Positions 17,058 to 26,697 of a stretch of DNA of 64,000 nt are shown one piece after another. The notes under the pieces are model-generated. The model saw only the letters and a list, made by a program, of their open reading frames with translations, made no database searches and was not told the DNA's origin. The position numbers were made by a program, and so were the translations under genes. The DNA is from Lentzea jiangxiensis (GTDB lineage Bacteria > Actinomycetota > Actinomycetes > Mycobacteriales > Pseudonocardiaceae). The stretch spans positions 62,001-126,000 of the forward strand of contig NZ_FNIX01000016.1 of NCBI RefSeq assembly GCF_900104175.1, given 5' to 3'. Every line of letters begins with the position of its first letter. Positions within the stretch are counted from its first letter, which is position 1.

Positions 17058-17363
17058 TCAGGCCTTGTGGCAGTTCGTCGTCTGCGTGCGGGTCGAGATG
17101 TGTTTCTCGTCGACCCGTTGCTGCACGACGTGGCACACGACCTCGTCGCCGACGGCCACCGGACCCGAGAACTCCTTCGCGAGGACCCGGCCCGAGTACC
17201 AGTCGCTGATCATGGCCCTCGGCTGCTCCTGCGCCAGCACGAGCTCGTAGCCCTCGGAGTCCGCCTTGGTGACCTTGAACCTGACGTCGCCCTCGAACTT
17301 GTCGCCGCCACCGCACGCGGTCACCGCGAGGCAGCACGTCAGGACGACCGCGAGCCCGCGCAT
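17058..17363 (-). CDS. Small secreted lipoprotein of unknown function
   Basis: A 101-residue protein with an N-terminal signal and the lipobox LAVTAC, the cysteine being about residue 17, followed by a Gly/Asp linker and a small beta-rich domain with two further cysteines (EVVCHVV and TTNCHKA) that could form a disulfide. I do not recognise the family. The ATG overlaps the TGA of the upstream gene by one base (TGATG), so it is co-translated with the DinB-like protein. A hairpin terminator follows. Confidence 0.75.
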   Translation of the reverse strand: MRGLAVVLTCCLAVTACGGGDKFEGDVRFKVTKADSEGYELVLAQEQPRAMISDWYSGRVLAKEFSGPVAVGDEVVCHVVQQRVDEKHISTRTQTTNCHKA

Positions 17364-18136
17364 CAGTGCCCCCGTCCGACCTGCAGGACGTCCAGCACGC
17401 GACGGTCCCCGGTCATCTCCCTGTAGTTCATCCGGTTCCACAGCCAGAAGTAGACGAGCTCGGCCTCACCGGTCACCTGCGCGTCGCCCTCCTCGCCGGG
17501 AGCGGCGGCACGGATCCGCGGCGCCTCGTCCGGTGCCAGGGAGATCAGCCACGACTCGGGCACGTCCGCCGGCCGCACGACGGCGCTTCCCGACACCATG
17601 TTCGGCACGTCGCCGTCGAGCTTGGCCGCGACGATCGTGGTCAGCACCTCGTCGATGCCGTCCACGCACAGGTCGGCGTCGGTGGCCACGACCTGGCGGA
17701 CGACGGTCTGGGCGTCGAACCGGCGCAGCACCGTCTCGTGCGCGATCCGGCGGTGCCACACCCACGCGAGGTCGGGCGCCGCGGGCGAGAACGTCCAGAC
17801 GGGCCGGTTGCCCGGCACGGCGGTGAGGATCTCCGCGGCGGCGGTGATCTGCAGGTCGAGGTACTCGAGCGGCGACAGGCCGGCCCGCGGCTCCGGCGGC
17901 CGCATCGCGGTGCGGCTGCCGGTGCGCAGGTACGGGGTCGAGGTCTCGAGGAAGCGCCCGAGGTGGATGACCAGGTCCTGAACGGTCCAGCCGGGGCGGG
18001 TCGGCACCTCGGCGGCCGGGTCCGCCTCCGCCACCGCCTCGCGGAACATCTCCGCCTGCTCGACGAACGCAGCGGTCCACCGCTCGGCCGTCCACCCTGT
18101 CTGCACCATGAGCGACATCGTGCCCGAAACGTTCAT
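17363..18136 (-). CDS. Maleylpyruvate isomerase-type (DinB-like) mycothiol-dependent enzyme
   Basis: A 257-residue member of the actinobacterial TIGR03083/MDMPI family. The N-terminal DinB-like four-helix bundle contains RPGWTVQDLVIHLGRF around residue 48 and WVWHRRIAHETVLRRFDAQ around 126, which supply the metal-binding histidines. A C-terminal domain with alpha/beta pattern follows. Known members are mycothiol-dependent isomerases or transferases, but the substrate of this one cannot be told. Several starts are possible; I keep the longest with ATG at 18136. It heads a two-gene unit with the lipoprotein. Confidence 0.8.
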   Translation of the reverse strand: MNVSGTMSLMVQTGWTAERWTAAFVEQAEMFREAVAEADPAAEVPTRPGWTVQDLVIHLGRFLETSTPYLRTGSRTAMRPPEPRAGLSPLEYLDLQITAAAEILTAVPGNRPVWTFSPAAPDLAWVWHRRIAHETVLRRFDAQTVVRQVVATDADLCVDGIDEVLTTIVAAKLDGDVPNMVSGSAVVRPADVPESWLISLAPDEAPRIRAAAPGEEGDAQVTGEAELVYFWLWNRMNYREMTGDRRVLDVLQVGRGH

Positions 18137-18204
18137 CGCACGAGTGGGGAACCGGCCATGATGTGACTGCGTCGCAGTGACCGAGGACCAACACGGGGGT
18201 GGCG

Positions 18205-18528
18205 ATGTTCGGCGTTGAGCCAGAGCTGCTGCGCAACGCGTCCAAGGAGTTCGGCAACGGCTCCGACGCGGTGCGGGAGGCGGCCGAGATGATCTCGATG
18301 CTGCGGCTGGACCCCGGTGCGCTGGGCGAGGTCGACGGCGCCGCCGAGTTCGCCGGCGCGCTCGCGGAGTTCGTCGGCACGCACGCCCAGGACCTGCAGC
18401 GCGGGTCCGCCTGGATCAACGACGCCGCCGAGGGCCTGGTGTCGAACGCCGACGCCTACCAGCGCACGGACGAGGACCACGCGGCGGTGCTGAAGAAGCT
18501 CTTCTCCGGATTCGGGGGCGGCAAGTGA
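18205..18528 (+). CDS. ESX/WXG-like small helical protein
   Basis: A 107-residue protein of helical composition without cysteines, with the size and pattern of ESX-type (WXG100-like) secreted partners, although no strict W-x-G turn is seen. The segment SAWINDAAEGLVSNADAYQ forms the second helix. I chose ATG 18205 because GGGGG lies just upstream; GTG 18199 is the alternative. Its TGA overlaps the GTG of the hydrolase gene that follows, so the two proteins are made together and may pair for type VII secretion. Confidence 0.68.
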   Translation: MFGVEPELLRNASKEFGNGSDAVREAAEMISMLRLDPGALGEVDGAAEFAGALAEFVGTHAQDLQRGSAWINDAAEGLVSNADAYQRTDEDHAAVLKKLFSGFGGGK

Positions 18529-20495
18529 GCTACACGGACCCCGAGAGCCTGTACGGCAAGCTCGCCTCGGGCGACGCCGGCCGCATCGCCGCCGCCGCCG
18601 ACCCCATCACCGGCGCGATCAGCGCGGTCGGACGAGCCGGTGAGTCGGTCGCCAGGGGCGGCAAGACCGCGGTCAGCAGCTGGGTCGGCGACACCGCCAC
18701 CCGGTTCACCGCGCGCGCCGAGCTGTCCGCCACCGCCGCCAAGGCCGCCGTCGACCGGCTCGGTGCCGGCGTCGACATCGTCCAGGCCGCCTCGCGCGCC
18801 TACAGCCAGATGCGCGGTGCCGCCGACCAGGCCATCGGCGTCTGGCGCGGTCGTCCGCCCGGCCTGGACGCCGAGCAGACGCGCCAGCTGGCCCAGCAGG
18901 TCAACGAGCACCTGACCAAGGTGAAGGCGGGCTACGGCAACGTCCTGCGCTCGTACGCGAGCGCCCTCACCAGGATCCCGCCGGGCTTCGAGCAGTCCGC
19001 GCGCACCGACAGCGGCTGGAGCCGTGCCGCCGAGCGCGCCGGCGCCTCCGGCCCGCTGCCTCCCGTGCCGCCGCCGGGCAGCGACCCGAAGGCCGTCGCC
19101 GACTGGTGGAAGTCGCTCAGCCCCGCGCAGCAGGAAGCGCTCAAGAACACGAAGTACCAGGAGCTCGGCCAGCTCCGCGGCCTGCCCGCCGACGTGCTCG
19201 ACTTCGCCAACCGCAAGCGGATCCCCGAGGACGCGGCCCGGTTCAACGCGGAGAAGGACCAGCTCGAGCAGCAGCTGGCCGACCGTGCGCGCGAGCTGGG
19301 CGTCGACCCGGACTCGCCGGAGGGCCAGCGGGCGCTGCGCAACGACGCCCAGGGCTCGCAGCTGATGTCGCAGTACGACGAAGCCGCGCGCCGGGCGAAG
19401 AACGCGGACGACGCGGTCGGCGCGTTGGGCAAGGCCGACTCGCTTAGCGACGAGAACGGCAAGAAGGCGTACGTCCTCGCGTGGAGCCCGGACGGCGCGG
19501 GTGCCAAGGAAGGCGCGATCGCCGTCGCGTTCGGCAACCCCGACACGGCGGAGAACGTCGCGGTCTGCGTGCCGGGCACCACGTCCAAGCTCAGCAGCTT
19601 CGGCCTCGACCAGGCCGCGAACCTCAGCGGCGAGATGGGACCGAACGGCGCCGCGATCCAGTGGCTCGGCTACGACGCGCCGGAGTTCCTGCCCGGCCAG
19701 GTGAACGACCCGGAGCAGGCCCGCGAGGGTGGCGCGATCCTCGCGAAGGACGTCGAGGGCTACCGCACGACCAACCCGAACGCGCACGTCACGGTCGTCG
19801 GCCACAGCTACGGCAGCACGGTCGTCGGCTACTCGGCGATGGACAACGGGCTCAAGGCGGACGACATCGTGTTCGTCGGCTCGCCGGGCGTCGGCGCGTC
19901 CAACGTGGACCAGCTCTCGGCCGGCGCCGGGCACGTCTACGTCGGCGGCACGGAGCACGACCCGGTCATCCAGGCGACCAGCGGTGACTGGTTCACCAAG
20001 GACGGGTCGTCGACCGGTCCTTACGACTCCTCGTTCGGCGCCAAGACGTTCGGCACGTCCGGCGAGTCCTGGATCGGGCACGCCCACTCGTCCTACTACG
20101 ACAAGGGCACCGAGTCGCTCAGCAACATCGCGAAGATCGCCAGCGGCGAGGGCGGCAGCGTCAGCGAGCAGCGCTGGCAGGACGCCCCCACCCCGCGCGA
20201 GGTGCCCGGTTCGGACCTGCCGGTGGCGGGCCCGGTCATCGACTGGGGCGTCAACACCGGCAAGGAGGTCGTCGACATCGGCGAGGACGTCTGGCGCGGT
20301 GGCGGCCAGGTCGTGGACGACATCTCGAACGGCCGCTGGGGTGACGCGGCGGGCCACGCCGCGGACACCCTCGGCGAGGTGGCGAGCGACGCGGGCGACG
20401 TCGTGGTCGACACCGTCGGCAACGCGGTCGAGCTGGGCCGGGACGTCGTCGAGGGCGTCGGCGGCGTGGCGAAGACGATCGGTTCCTGGTTCTAG
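18525..20495 (+). CDS. Alpha/beta hydrolase (DUF1023) with WXG-like N-terminus, probable T7SS substrate
   Basis: A 656-residue protein. Residues 1-170 are helical and resemble a WXG-type domain ([19 protein letters not shown]). The middle, about 300-500, is a DUF1023 alpha/beta hydrolase with the nucleophile elbow [15 protein letters not shown] (Ser about 430) and the strand [12 protein letters not shown]. The C-terminal 90 residues are again amphipathic helix. There is no Sec signal, which with the N-terminal domain and the ESX-like partner gene points to type VII export. The hydrolase could be a lipase or esterase; the substrate is unknown. GTG start overlapping the ESX-like gene's stop. 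Confidence 0.84.
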   Translation: MSYTDPESLYGKLASGDAGRIAAAADPITGAISAVGRAGESVARGGKTAVSSWVGDTATRFTARAELSATAAKAAVDRLGAGVDIVQAASRAYSQMRGAADQAIGVWRGRPPGLDAEQTRQLAQQVNEHLTKVKAGYGNVLRSYASALTRIPPGFEQSARTDSGWSRAAERAGASGPLPPVPPPGSDPKAVADWWKSLSPAQQEALKNTKYQELGQLRGLPADVLDFANRKRIPEDAARFNAEKDQLEQQLADRARELGVDPDSPEGQRALRNDAQGSQLMSQYDEAARRAKNADDAVGALGKADSLSDENGKKAYVLAWSPDGAGAKEGAIAVAFGNPDTAENVAVCVPGTTSKLSSFGLDQAANLSGEMGPNGAAIQWLGYDAPEFLPGQVNDPEQAREGGAILAKDVEGYRTTNPNAHVTVVGHSYGSTVVGYSAMDNGLKADDIVFVGSPGVGASNVDQLSAGAGHVYVGGTEHDPVIQATSGDWFTKDGSSTGPYDSSFGAKTFGTSGESWIGHAHSSYYDKGTESLSNIAKIASGEGGSVSEQRWQDAPTPREVPGSDLPVAGPVIDWGVNTGKEVVDIGEDVWRGGGQVVDDISNGRWGDAAGHAADTLGEVASDAGDVVVDTVGNAVELGRDVVEGVGGVAKTIGSWF

Positions 20496-20878
20496 CCCGG
20501 TTCCTGGAAGCGCACGACCGGCAGCAGGGGTGAGAGGTCGGCACGGGTCCCCGACGCGGTGACCCGGCCGTCCAGGGCGTCGGCCCACTCGAGGCTGCCG
20601 GTCGCCAGTTCGAGCCACGTGCGGGCGTCGGTCTCGACGACGTTCGGGGGCGTGCCGCGGGTGTGGCGCGGGCCCTCGACGCACTGCACGGCGGCGAACG
20701 GCGGCACGCGCACCTCGACGCTGCGGCCGGGCGCGATCTGCTCCAGGGTGCGCAGGCTCAGGCGGACCGCGGCGGCGAGCACGGGGCGTTCCGGCTGGTC
20801 AGCCTCACCGCGCAGCCACGGCAGCACGGCCTGCACCGCTGCTCGCATCTCGGCGGGGTCGACGGCTCTGGCTGGCAC
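20492..20878 (-). CDS. Sterol-carrier (SCP2)-like family protein
   Basis: A 128-residue protein resembling the actinobacterial sterol carrier family: [19 protein letters not shown] at the N-terminus, then [19 protein letters not shown] and a C-terminal [19 protein letters not shown] helix. Members bind lipids or act as small lipid-transfer modules; no ligand can be predicted. Start is uncertain (GTG 20878 or GTG 20887). The gene is convergent with the hydrolase and overlaps it by four bases. Often found beside purine genes in related actinobacteria, but no functional tie is evident. Confidence 0.68.
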   Translation of the reverse strand: MPARAVDPAEMRAAVQAVLPWLRGEADQPERPVLAAAVRLSLRTLEQIAPGRSVEVRVPPFAAVQCVEGPRHTRGTPPNVVETDARTWLELATGSLEWADALDGRVTASGTRADLSPLLPVVRFQEPG

Positions 20879-20936
20879 GCCGCCCACATTAGCGAAGGGC
20901 CAGCGGCACTCCCGGGGCTGTTGGTATATCTGAACG

Positions 20937-22505
20937 GTGATCAGGAACTTCGCCGTCGTCGGTCCCGGGCAGGCGACCAGGGAGCGGCTGACGGCCGCTC
21001 TGGCGGCGGCACCGGACATCTCGGTCTACCGGATCGGGCGAGGTGCGGACCCGTTGCCGGTCTCGGCCACGTTCGACCCCTCCGACCAGCCGGGGTGCCG
21101 GAGCCTGCTGGACTGGTTCGAGCGCGGTGCGCCGTCGGGTGCGGTGCTGCTGGTGGACGACTGGGCGCTGTGCGCGGAGTTCGACCGCGGGCTGGAGCGG
21201 ACCGTCGAGTGGATCGCCGCTTTCGGTCCCGCGCAAGGGGTGCAGGTCGTCGTCACCGCGCGGAAGTGGGCGGACGTGCCCGGCCGGTTGCGCCGCCGGT
21301 TGCACGGCGAGGCCACGGACTTCCTGGCGCTGCACGGCATCGAGCCCGACCTGAGCAACAAGCACCAGCACCGGGACCTCAGGGTCGCCGTCGGTTCCGA
21401 CGACCGCGGCTGGCCGGTGCACCTGCACATCAGCGTGGACGGCGACGGCTACCTGGGCGCCTACGTCGGTCCGGCGGCTCAACGGGAGCAGAAGGTGCTC
21501 ACCGCGTTGCTGGGGTTGATGGTCACGCACTCGTCCGCGGACCTGAACATCGGTTGCGTCGACATGGCGGACATCGGCGTGTTCGACGGCCTGGAACACG
21601 CGCCCCACATGGCCTTCAGCCTCAACGGCGGCGACAGCGCCGAGACCTTCGAGCGGTTCGGGCAGGGCCTCCAAGGCGAGATCGCCCGGCGTCAGGAGTT
21701 GCTGCGCGCCGCCGGGGGATGCCGCGACTTCCACGACTACCGCGCCAAGGTCCTCGCGGGTGAGGACCTCGAACCGCTGCCCGCCCTGCTGGTCTGCGTG
21801 GACAGCGCGGAGGTGGTGCCGCGGCGGCACCCCCGCTTCGCGGACGCCCTGAACGCGGTCACGAGCGCGGGCCGCGTCCTGGGCGTCTACGTGCTCTGCT
21901 CGGGGGACTCGTTCCCCGAGGGGTTGCGGGCGTCGGTGAGGTCGGAGTGGCCCTCCGGGGAGCCGCCGCACGACCTCGAGGAATGGGCCGACGTGCTCCC
22001 GCGGGCGTTGGCGGGGTCCGGTCCGCCCGCCCGCCCGCTCGTCCCGCCGCCGTTGTCCGACAGCGGGAAGGAGCTCAGGCTGAGCATGCTGCCGCCCGGG
22101 GGCATCGGCATCGTGGACCTGCCGTTCGAGCAGCGCCTCGCCGTCATGATCGTCCACTTCGACGAGCACCGGCGGCACGGCGCCATCGTCGGCGGGCCGG
22201 GGACGGGCAAGAGCACGACCCTGCGCACCCTGGCGACCGTGCTCGGGGACGAGGTGCACAGGTACCAGCTGCTCGACGGCCCCGGCGAGCCGATCGACCC
22301 GGAGCGCCACGTCGTCGTGACCGCGCGGACGTGGGACGAGGTGCCGCGGTTCATCCAGGACAGCCTGGCGTTCGCCGTCGAGTTCCGGCTCGACGACCCG
22401 GCCACCTCGAAGTTCGCTCCGCATCGCGCGGCCTTCGTGCCGGACAGGCCCGGCTTCTGCCTGTCCTGGCCCGACGTCCAGCAGGCGCGGATAGCGCTGC
22501 CGTGA
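20937..22505 (+). CDS. Degenerate EccC/FtsK-like protein with one intact P-loop
   Basis: A 522-residue soluble protein built from EccC-like ATPase modules. Residues 1-145 look like a worn ATPase domain: the P-loop position reads [10 protein letters not shown] (no Lys) and a Walker-B-like VLLVDDW follows. Residues about 175-330 match an EccC central domain ([44 protein letters not shown]) but its P-loop is replaced by [11 protein letters not shown]. Residues about 395-522 carry an intact Walker [10 protein letters not shown] at about 419-427, but a shortened domain. No membrane segments, unlike real EccC. Its stop overlaps the next gene's start. It may be a regulator or substrate-recognition scaffold for a T7SS encoded elsewhere. 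Confidence 0.76.
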   Translation: MIRNFAVVGPGQATRERLTAALAAAPDISVYRIGRGADPLPVSATFDPSDQPGCRSLLDWFERGAPSGAVLLVDDWALCAEFDRGLERTVEWIAAFGPAQGVQVVVTARKWADVPGRLRRRLHGEATDFLALHGIEPDLSNKHQHRDLRVAVGSDDRGWPVHLHISVDGDGYLGAYVGPAAQREQKVLTALLGLMVTHSSADLNIGCVDMADIGVFDGLEHAPHMAFSLNGGDSAETFERFGQGLQGEIARRQELLRAAGGCRDFHDYRAKVLAGEDLEPLPALLVCVDSAEVVPRRHPRFADALNAVTSAGRVLGVYVLCSGDSFPEGLRASVRSEWPSGEPPHDLEEWADVLPRALAGSGPPARPLVPPPLSDSGKELRLSMLPPGGIGIVDLPFEQRLAVMIVHFDEHRRHGAIVGGPGTGKSTTLRTLATVLGDEVHRYQLLDGPGEPIDPERHVVVTARTWDEVPRFIQDSLAFAVEFRLDDPATSKFAPHRAAFVPDRPGFCLSWPDVQQARIALP

Positions 22506-24196
22506 ACCACCTCGCGCTCATCGGACCGGCCGCCCTCGTCACGCGCCGCCTCGCGGGGACGCAGGGCGTCTACCGCATCGGTCGGGGCGCCCTGCCCGGG
22601 GTCGCGGTCACCTTCGAACCCGGTGACGAGCGGCGGCGGCAGAACCTGCTGGCGTGGTTCGAACGGGGCGCGGAGCCGGGCGCGACGCTGCTCGTCGACG
22701 ACTGGAAGTACTGCAGCGACACCGATCCCGGGCTCGCCGACTCCGTCCGCTGGATCGCCGCGGCGGCGTGGAACGTGCGGGTCGTCGTCACCGCGCGGTC
22801 GCTCGACGAGCTGCCGGACCGGGTGCCGCTGCGGGTCGAGGTGCTGGACTTCCTGGCACTGCACGGGATGACGCGCTTCACGAAGGCGCTCTCGTGGAAG
22901 GGGCGGTGGTGGAAGGTCCCGGTCGGCGTGGGTCCCGGCGGGGAACCGGTGGCGGTGCGGCTCACCCACTTCGCCGACGAGAAGTGGCGCACGGGCTCGC
23001 ACCTGAGCGCCCCCGCGCGCGGGACGTTCCGGAGCCTGGTGCTGGGCCTGATGACCACGCACTCGCCCAAGCTGTTCCAGGCGGTCTTCATCGACGCGCA
23101 CGACACCGACGCGTTCGCCGGGCTCGACCGGGCTCCGCACGTGATGGCTCATCACCGTGACGCGGCAGGGGATTGCGCCCGGATCGCGGCGGAGCTCCGC
23201 GCGGAGTCGGAACGCCGGCTCGAGGTCGTCGGCAACACCTGGACGATCTTCGACCACCGCGGCTTCGACCAGGTGCTGCCGCAGCTGCTGGTCTGCGTCA
23301 CCGGTTTCGCCGACCTGGCGGCCACGGAGCTCGGCGAGGCACTCCTCACCATCGCGCGGGACGTCCGCCAGTCCGGGATGCAGCTGCTGCTCGACGCACC
23401 GCACGACGTGGCCCTGCCGATCGGCGACTGCGAGGTGCCGGCGAACCTCGACGAGGCGGCGGAGTCGTTGCCGCGGTCGATGCACGACCCCGAGCCCGTC
23501 CCCGACTTCTCCACCCTGCACGAGGCGCCGGCCCACTCGTGGCGGCCGCGGCCGGTGAAGCTGCAGTACCGGGTCCCGGTCGGAGTGGACGAGCACGGGC
23601 AGCCGGTCGAGATCGACCTGAAGTCCCAGCACCTCCAGGACGGGATGGGGCCGCACGGCGACGTCGTCGCACCGGACGGGCGCCGGGCGGAGGGCATCCG
23701 CGCGCTGGTGCTCGGCCAGATGCTGCGGCACTCACCGCAGGACCTCCAGGTCGTCCTGATCGACTTCCACGGCGGCGGGATCTTCGCCGGCCTGGACGGC
23801 GCACCGCACGTGCGGCACGGCATCGTCGACCTGCTCGCGGACCACGAACTGCGCACCGCGACGCTGGCCGACGCCCGCCACCGCACCATCTGGGAGCACC
23901 GGGCGGCGGGGTTCGCGCTTCCCGAGCTCCTGGTCTGCGTCGACGGCGTGCACGGGCTCCTGGCGGAACGTCCGGAGTTCGCGGAGGTCCTGGCCACCCT
24001 GGCGGCGGCGGGACGGACCTACGGCCAGCACCTCCTGCTGTCCGGCACGACGCCGAGCGAGTACGCGTCGTACCGGCTGGAGCTCACCGGCACCGGCTGG
24101 ACCAGGCGGATCGGGAGGTCGGTGGAGCAGGTCGTGCTCCCCACCGACCTCCACGACGTCGTGTGGTCGTTGCCGATCAGGATGGCGGAGTCATGA
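22502..24196 (+). CDS. Degenerate EccC/FtsK-like protein without P-loops
   Basis: A 564-residue paralogue of the preceding gene product. The N-terminal domain starts HLALIGPAALVTRR and shares YRIGRG, LLxWFERGA, LLVDDW and VVVTAR with its neighbour. Two EccC-like domains follow (about 150-330 with LVLGLMTTHSPKLFQAVFID and 355-540 with LVLGQMLRHSPQDLQVVLID), and neither has a Walker A lysine. The HGGGIFAGLDGAPHV segment echoes the FKGG motif of EccC. It is thus probably unable to hydrolyse ATP. GTG start in a GTGA overlap with the first gene, so the two are made in equal amounts and may form a complex. Its 3' end overlaps the convergent beta-helix gene by six bases. Confidence 0.75.
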   Translation: MNHLALIGPAALVTRRLAGTQGVYRIGRGALPGVAVTFEPGDERRRQNLLAWFERGAEPGATLLVDDWKYCSDTDPGLADSVRWIAAAAWNVRVVVTARSLDELPDRVPLRVEVLDFLALHGMTRFTKALSWKGRWWKVPVGVGPGGEPVAVRLTHFADEKWRTGSHLSAPARGTFRSLVLGLMTTHSPKLFQAVFIDAHDTDAFAGLDRAPHVMAHHRDAAGDCARIAAELRAESERRLEVVGNTWTIFDHRGFDQVLPQLLVCVTGFADLAATELGEALLTIARDVRQSGMQLLLDAPHDVALPIGDCEVPANLDEAAESLPRSMHDPEPVPDFSTLHEAPAHSWRPRPVKLQYRVPVGVDEHGQPVEIDLKSQHLQDGMGPHGDVVAPDGRRAEGIRALVLGQMLRHSPQDLQVVLIDFHGGGIFAGLDGAPHVRHGIVDLLADHELRTATLADARHRTIWEHRAAGFALPELLVCVDGVHGLLAERPEFAEVLATLAAAGRTYGQHLLLSGTTPSEYASYRLELTGTGWTRRIGRSVEQVVLPTDLHDVVWSLPIRMAES

Positions 24197-25834
24197 CCGG
24201 CGCAACTCCCGTTGCGCGTCGTACAGGTTGCGCGGCGTCACGTCCGTCGTGCCGTACAGCTCCAGGCGCGAGTTCAGCTCGCCGGTGAAGTCCGGCTTGT
24301 CCACCTGACCGAAGTCGCGGACCTCGGAGATCGCGACCGTGGCGCTGCACGGCGCCACCTGGTCGATGCGGACGTTGCCCGCGCGCTGGTTGGTGACGGT
24401 GACGTTCCAGTGCGCGAACCGGGCGCCGTACAACGGACCCGCGTTCGCGCTGCCGCCGTGCGCGCCGACGTTGTTGATCGTGATCTCGGTGCGGACGTTG
24501 GCGAACGGCAGACCGCGGTGGGTGTCGAAGACGTCGTGGTCCATCCGGCCGCGGGTCCAGACATTGCCGCACGACAGACCTTCGACGTTCAGGCCGTGGT
24601 TGCCCGCGCCCGCCTGCGAGGGCTCGGACGGCGCCTCGACCACGAAACCGTCGGTGAGGTTGTCGTGGGACTGCTCCCGCGTCGCGTACGCGTGGTGGTG
24701 ACCACGGCCGGAAACGCGCGTGTTCAGCAGTGAGATCCCCTTGGAGGACACCAGGAGGAAGCCGTTGTCGACGTCGTGGACGTGGACGTCGTCGGCCCAG
24801 CAGTCCCACGCGCACTGGAACGCGAGGCCGTTGTAGCCCTTGTCCTGCAAGTGCTTCGGCGTCGGAACCTTGACCATCTCGATCCGGATGCCCTCGACGC
24901 CGGCACCGGTGACGACCGGCGCCATCGTGGTGAGGCGCGGCTCCCACTCCGGACGGATCTCCAGCGGCAGCGGTTGCGCGAGCTTGACCCTGTTGCCCCG
25001 CACCCACTCCACGCGCACCGGCCACAGGAACGGGAAGTACGACAGGAGCTTGTCCTTGTCGTCCCACCGGTAGGTGGACGTTCCGGGGACGTCGCCGCAC
25101 ATGTGCCCGGGCAGCGAGTAGCCGTCGTCGTCCAGGCGCAGCAGCACGCGCTGACCGGCGCGCAGCTCCCGTCCGTCCTCGACGGTCACCACGAACGCTC
25201 CGCGCGCCGCGGAGCCCGTGACGGCGGTGAGCGTCTCACCGGCCTCCAGCTCGTTGCCGGTCCAGCCCTCGAACGGCCACTTCCTCGCCTTGATCGCGTC
25301 GACCAACGGCCGGTAGCGGTCGCGGTGGCAGACCCACACGAGGCCGCCCGACCAGCTCCACGCCGAGTTCTCCGAGCCGTAGCGGCTGCGGTTGACGCCG
25401 ACGATCTCCTCCAGCGAGCGGGTCGCGTGGAAGGTCGTCTTCGCACTGCCCGCGCCGCGCAGCACGACGTTGTCGTAGCCGATGCGGATGATGTCGTCGA
25501 TCCGGTAGCGGCCCGGCGGGACGAGGACCGTGCCGCCGCCCAGCCTGCCGACGAACTCGACCGCCCGGTTGATCGCGGCCGAGGCGTCGGCCGAGCCGTC
25601 GCGGCGGGCGCCGAAGAACAGCACGTTCGCCAGCACGGGCCTGCGACCGGGTTTCTCACCGGTCCGGTAACCGGCGTAGGCGACGTTGGGGATCTGCGGG
25701 TGGTCGTACGGGTTCGCCACGAACTCCGACCACAGCGAGGCCGGGGACGCTGCCAAGGCAGTCCCCGCCGTCACGGGCGAGCCGACCAGCGCGATCCCCG
25801 CGGCCAGCAGGAATCGTCGTCTGTCGATGTTCAT
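24191..25834 (-). CDS. Tat-exported right-handed beta-helix (pectate-lyase-like) protein
   Basis: A 547-residue secreted protein. The N-terminus has a twin-arginine signal (DRRRFLLAAGIALVG) with an Ala-rich cleavage region near residue 29. The body fits the Pectate_lyase_3 superfamily: NVLFFGARRDGSADASAAIN near residue 70, GGTVLVPPGRYRID near 98, then repeated beta strands with Asn/Gly turns. Members cleave or bind pectin, rhamnogalacturonan or other polysaccharides; the exact substrate cannot be read. Catalytic residues are not certain. The gene stands alone on the minus strand, with EspG downstream of nothing shared. Probably a plant- or microbial-polysaccharide-directed enzyme. Confidence 0.8.
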   Translation of the reverse strand: MNIDRRRFLLAAGIALVGSPVTAGTALAASPASLWSEFVANPYDHPQIPNVAYAGYRTGEKPGRRPVLANVLFFGARRDGSADASAAINRAVEFVGRLGGGTVLVPPGRYRIDDIIRIGYDNVVLRGAGSAKTTFHATRSLEEIVGVNRSRYGSENSAWSWSGGLVWVCHRDRYRPLVDAIKARKWPFEGWTGNELEAGETLTAVTGSAARGAFVVTVEDGRELRAGQRVLLRLDDDGYSLPGHMCGDVPGTSTYRWDDKDKLLSYFPFLWPVRVEWVRGNRVKLAQPLPLEIRPEWEPRLTTMAPVVTGAGVEGIRIEMVKVPTPKHLQDKGYNGLAFQCAWDCWADDVHVHDVDNGFLLVSSKGISLLNTRVSGRGHHHAYATREQSHDNLTDGFVVEAPSEPSQAGAGNHGLNVEGLSCGNVWTRGRMDHDVFDTHRGLPFANVRTEITINNVGAHGGSANAGPLYGARFAHWNVTVTNQRAGNVRIDQVAPCSATVAISEVRDFGQVDKPDFTGELNSRLELYGTTDVTPRNLYDAQRELRRS

Positions 25835-25890
25835 TTCGCCGTCTCCAAGGGGTCTTGGCCACGGCGGCGGTGGTCAGATCAAACCAGACA

Positions 25891-26697
25891 TCACGCGCCG
25901 GCGGAATGAACCGCCTCGGCGATCAGGTCGTCGACCTGGCGCAGCATCCGGCGCGCGTCGGTCGGCGTGAACGTGCTCCACGGCGGCTGGCCGTTCGAGG
26001 CGCGGCGCTGCTGCAGGTAGCGGCCCTCCTCGGTGTCGAAGAACCCGACCACGCGCTCGGGGCGCCAGCGCTTGCCGTACCTGTCCCTGGCGGCGGCACC
26101 GAAGTTCCCGGTGTGGACGATGCCGGTGAACATCTTGACCAGCTGCTTGGCGTCGTCCTCGCGCAGCCCGATGCCGCGGAACGCCGCCTCGGTCGACTTC
26201 GGCGAGCCGTCGGTCCGGGCGATCGCCTTCTCGATGTCCGCGCTCGGCAGCGTCACGGAGATCCCGGTTCCGGCGGGGTGCTGCGGCAGCACCGACAGCA
26301 CCGCGGAGGCGAGCCCGGAGCCCGTCCACGGCTGGAACGTCAGCTGGTCGTCGCGCAACGTCGCCACCGCGCACCAGTCGCCGTTCGCGACGGCGAGGAC
26401 GCGGAGGCTGTGACCGAGCCAGAGGCGGCCATCGGCCTCCCGCTCGGGCCTGACGAACATGCGCAGCAACCCGTCCAGCTCGGACGACAGACCGCGCGAG
26501 TTGCCCAGGCGGCGCTGGTCGAGCTGGGCGTAGACGCGGTTCTCGAGCTGGACGCGCTCGTCACGCGTCTTGCCGGGTGTGGGGACCTTGAGCACGAGCG
26601 GCATGGGACCGGCGTCCATCCGGTCCCACACCACGTCGAACTCCTCGGCGGAGAGGGTGATCGGTTCCCTCTCCGCCGGAGCACCGAACAGAGTCAC
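25891..26697 (-). CDS. EspG family T7SS chaperone-like protein (module 1)
   Basis: A 268-residue cytosolic protein of the EspG family, which binds PE/PPE-type T7SS substrates and keeps them export-ready. Visible family features are LSAEEFDVVWDRMDAGPMPL at the N-terminus, an alpha/beta core, GNFGAAARDRYGKRWRPERV near 195 and FFDTEEGRYLQQRR near 222. The GTG at 26697 overlaps the stop of the PPE-like gene (GTGA), exactly the coupling expected between a substrate and its chaperone. A paralogue with the same GxFGVxxRxG and DTxxGRYL signatures lies at 58765-59520. Confidence 0.86.
   Translation of the reverse strand: MTLFGAPAEREPITLSAEEFDVVWDRMDAGPMPLVLKVPTPGKTRDERVQLENRVYAQLDQRRLGNSRGLSSELDGLLRMFVRPEREADGRLWLGHSLRVLAVANGDWCAVATLRDDQLTFQPWTGSGLASAVLSVLPQHPAGTGISVTLPSADIEKAIARTDGSPKSTEAAFRGIGLREDDAKQLVKMFTGIVHTGNFGAAARDRYGKRWRPERVVGFFDTEEGRYLQQRRASNGQPPWSTFTPTDARRMLRQVDDLIAEAVHSAGA

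Noticed and set aside
18456-20684. A 742-codon open frame on the minus strand
   Set aside because: It is the antisense of the ESX-like and DUF1023 genes, has no domain-like pattern and its composition is typical of shadow frames.
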